A DNA stretch of 64,000 bases from Actinobacillus genomosp. 2 (lineage in GTDB: Bacteria > Pseudomonadota > Gammaproteobacteria > Enterobacterales > Pasteurellaceae), in NCBI RefSeq assembly GCF_029773605.1, contig NZ_CP103807.1:1488001-1552000 (forward strand), written 5' to 3'. The notes under the pieces were generated by a model. That model ran no database searches, had not been told where the DNA came from, and was given only the letters and a program-made list of their open reading frames with translations. The position numbers were made by a program, and so were the translations under genes. Below are positions 62,704-64,000 of the stretch, piece by piece. Within the stretch, counting starts at the first letter, position 1, and each line of letters starts with the position of its first letter.

Positions 62704-63654
62704 ATGAAAATATCTTATAAACTTTCCCTTTTAGCCGGTTTATTGCTTACAGGGATTGTTCACGCAGAACAAACCACACTTAAATTAGGTACCGGTAGTG
62801 ACAGCGGACTTTATTTTGTGACCGGTAATGCAATTTGCCAATTTGTCAATCGCAGCGAAAATCACACCGCTTGTAAAGCCTTAGCCAGCGATGCTTCGGT
62901 CGATAATCTGAATAAAATTGCCAATGGTCAGTTAGAAATGGGGATTGTGCAGTCGGATTGGCAATATCATGCTTATCACGGTACCAGTTCATTTGAAGGC
63001 AAACAGAACGACAAATTACGAGCGATTTTCTCGATTTATCCCGAGCCGTTTACCTTAGTCGTACGCAACGATTCCGCTATTCAATCAGTCGATGATTTGC
63101 AAGGTAAAAAAGTCAATGTCGGCGTGGATGGTTCCGGTACACAAGCAACAATGAATGTATTACTCAAAACCAAAGGCTGGACGGAATCGAATTTTAAAGA
63201 AGCGTTAAAACTCACACCGGCTGAAATGGGTAACGCATTATGCGAAAAAGATGTGGATGCGATTAGCTATAATGTCGGTCACCCGAATGCAGCGTTAAAA
63301 GAAACCGCGAATAGTTGCGATATTCGCTTGATTCCGGTTACCGATGAAGTGGTGAGCAAATTAGTCGCTGATCAAAGTTATTACGCTAAAGCGACCATTC
63401 CGGCTAAAGTGTATAAAGGTGTTGAACAAGCGGTCGATTCTTTCGGGGTTTATGCAACCTTAGTCACTTCCAGCGATATGAGTGAAGAACAGGTTTACCG
63501 AGTGGTGAAAGCGGTATTTGAAAACTTTGATCGCTTCAAAAAATCGCATCCGGCATTTGCTCATTTATCCGAAACGGAAATGGTCAAAAATGCCCTCTCC
63601 GCTCCGCTCCATTCAGGTGCAGTAAAATATTATAAAGAGCGTGGTTGGTTGTAA
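62704..63654 (+). CDS. TAXI-family TRAP transporter solute-binding protein
   Basis: Periplasmic receptor (316 aa) of the TAXI type. A signal peptide covers 1-21 (to IVHA), followed by TLKLGTGSDSGLYFVTGNAICQFVN, LEMGIVQSDWQYHAYHG and VNVGVDGSGTQATM, the standard ligand-binding fold. ATG 62704 is chosen because it begins the signal peptide; an upstream ATG at 62593 would add 37 residues ahead of it. The fused TRAP membrane subunit normally encoded next door is missing here. Glutamate or similar carboxylates are common ligands, but this one is unknown. Confidence 0.87.
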   Translation: MKISYKLSLLAGLLLTGIVHAEQTTLKLGTGSDSGLYFVTGNAICQFVNRSENHTACKALASDASVDNLNKIANGQLEMGIVQSDWQYHAYHGTSSFEGKQNDKLRAIFSIYPEPFTLVVRNDSAIQSVDDLQGKKVNVGVDGSGTQATMNVLLKTKGWTESNFKEALKLTPAEMGNALCEKDVDAISYNVGHPNAALKETANSCDIRLIPVTDEVVSKLVADQSYYAKATIPAKVYKGVEQAVDSFGVYATLVTSSDMSEEQVYRVVKAVFENFDRFKKSHPAFAHLSETEMVKNALSAPLHSGAVKYYKERGWL

Positions 63655-63691
63655 GTTGATACAGGATAAATCGTATTGATGATGGCACACG

Positions 63692-63861
63692 TCCCTCTCG
63701 AGTTCCTTTATTTAAATGATCACCCTCGCCCCTTGTGGAAGAGGGATAGATTTTTCTTCGTATAGAAGAAAAATCAGGGAGAGGGGTAAGCTAATACCAC
63801 GCACGGCAAGTCGTACGTGGTTACGATCAGCCTCTAGCTGAGTAAGCCACCCTGTGGCTCT
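63692..63861. repeat. Array of stacked hairpins upstream of fmt
   Basis: Within 170 bp: GATTTTTCTTC/GAAGAAAAATC (63749-63775, perfect 11-bp stem), CCACGCACG/CGTACGTGG (about 63798-63821, 8 of 9), TCAGC/GCTGA (about 63828-63842) and AGCCAC-CCT-GTGGCT (63845-63859), flanked by C/G-rich CCCTCGCCCC and AGGGAGAGGGG motifs. No open frame. It is unlike ordinary intergenic DNA in this window and may be a palindromic repeat element or a structured RNA. Confidence 0.6.
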
Positions 63862-63949
63862 AAGTGTCTAAAAATATGTCGCACAAAACACAGTTGCCAC
63901 ATTTCTTCTGTTACAATTCCGTTATCCATTCACTTATTAACGAAAAATC

Positions 63950-64000
63950 ATGTCAAAACTTAATATTATTTTTGCCGGCACACCTGATTTTGCCGCACAA
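63950..64000 (+). CDS. fmt: Methionyl-tRNA formyltransferase, N-terminal fragment
   Basis: The first 17 codons, MSKLNIIFAGTPDFAAQ, match the N-terminus of Fmt, which formylates initiator Met-tRNA. The window ends inside the gene, so only the beginning is seen. Confidence 0.9.
   Translation, partial: MSKLNIIFAGTPDFAAQ

Overview
This window is chromosomal DNA from a gammaproteobacterium of the family Pasteurellaceae, most likely an Actinobacillus of the A. pleuropneumoniae/A. suis type. The grounds are an AT-rich genome; at least 17 exact copies of the 9-mer ACAAGCGGT or its complement (chance expectation about 0.5), which is the uptake signal of the 'Apl' branch of the family and not the Haemophilus AAGTGCGGT form; and proteins that resemble Haemophilus and enteric homologues throughout. 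The species name is an inference. I see no prophage, insertion sequence, CRISPR array, toxin-antitoxin pair or obvious foreign island.

Layout. Positions 1-5600 hold a complete rRNA operon on the minus strand (16S, tRNA-Glu(UUC), 23S, 5S) with an rrn P1-type promoter, boxA elements and terminator. Positions 5800-15700 hold the minus-strand F1Fo ATP synthase operon atpIBEFHAGDC, then rsmG and mnmG. Positions 15705-16065 form a textbook chromosomal replication origin (oriC) beside mnmG: 12 GATC sites, AT-rich 13-mer-like repeats, an exact IHF site and DnaA boxes in the enterobacterial order. All rRNA and ATP synthase genes point away from it.

From 16 kb to 59 kb the window is mostly carbohydrate uptake and catabolism: a mannose-type PTS (manXYZ), gluconate (gntP, gntK, gntR), ribose (rbsR-DACBK), L-ascorbate (a ulaAB fusion, ulaC, ulaD divergent from ulaG, R, E, F), deoxyribose phosphate (deoC, deoR, with a UhpC-like transporter), and L-fucose (fucR, I, K, U, A, P, O). 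Between these lie an anaerobic DMSO-reductase-type operon (dmsABCD plus a NapF-like ferredoxin) and purL. Operators can be read in the intergenic DNA: two GntR palindromes, a perfect RbsR palindrome, a PurR box, an FNR site before dmsA, and CRP sites before the gnt, rbs, ula, deo and fuc units. The last part has mscL, then hemG, trkH and yigZ (an order shared with E. coli), an orphan TAXI-type binding protein and the first codons of fmt.

The most notable departures from a routine annotation are: (1) the fucose locus carries two single-base frameshifts, in the regulator fucR and the kinase fucK, suggesting decay or phase-like inactivation of L-fucose use; the broken fucK N-terminal frame stops exactly on an ATGA overlap with a downstream start; (2) the ula regulon is rearranged relative to E. 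coli, with IIC and IIB fused; (3) a cluster of stacked hairpins occupies the 295 bp before fmt, including a C/T-rich palindromic motif also seen between fucI and fucK; (4) several intra-operon hairpins (rbsB/rbsK, dmsC/dmsD, ulaC/ulaD) and inverted uptake-signal pairs probably act as terminators or processing sites. I did not find a clearly novel multi-gene system.
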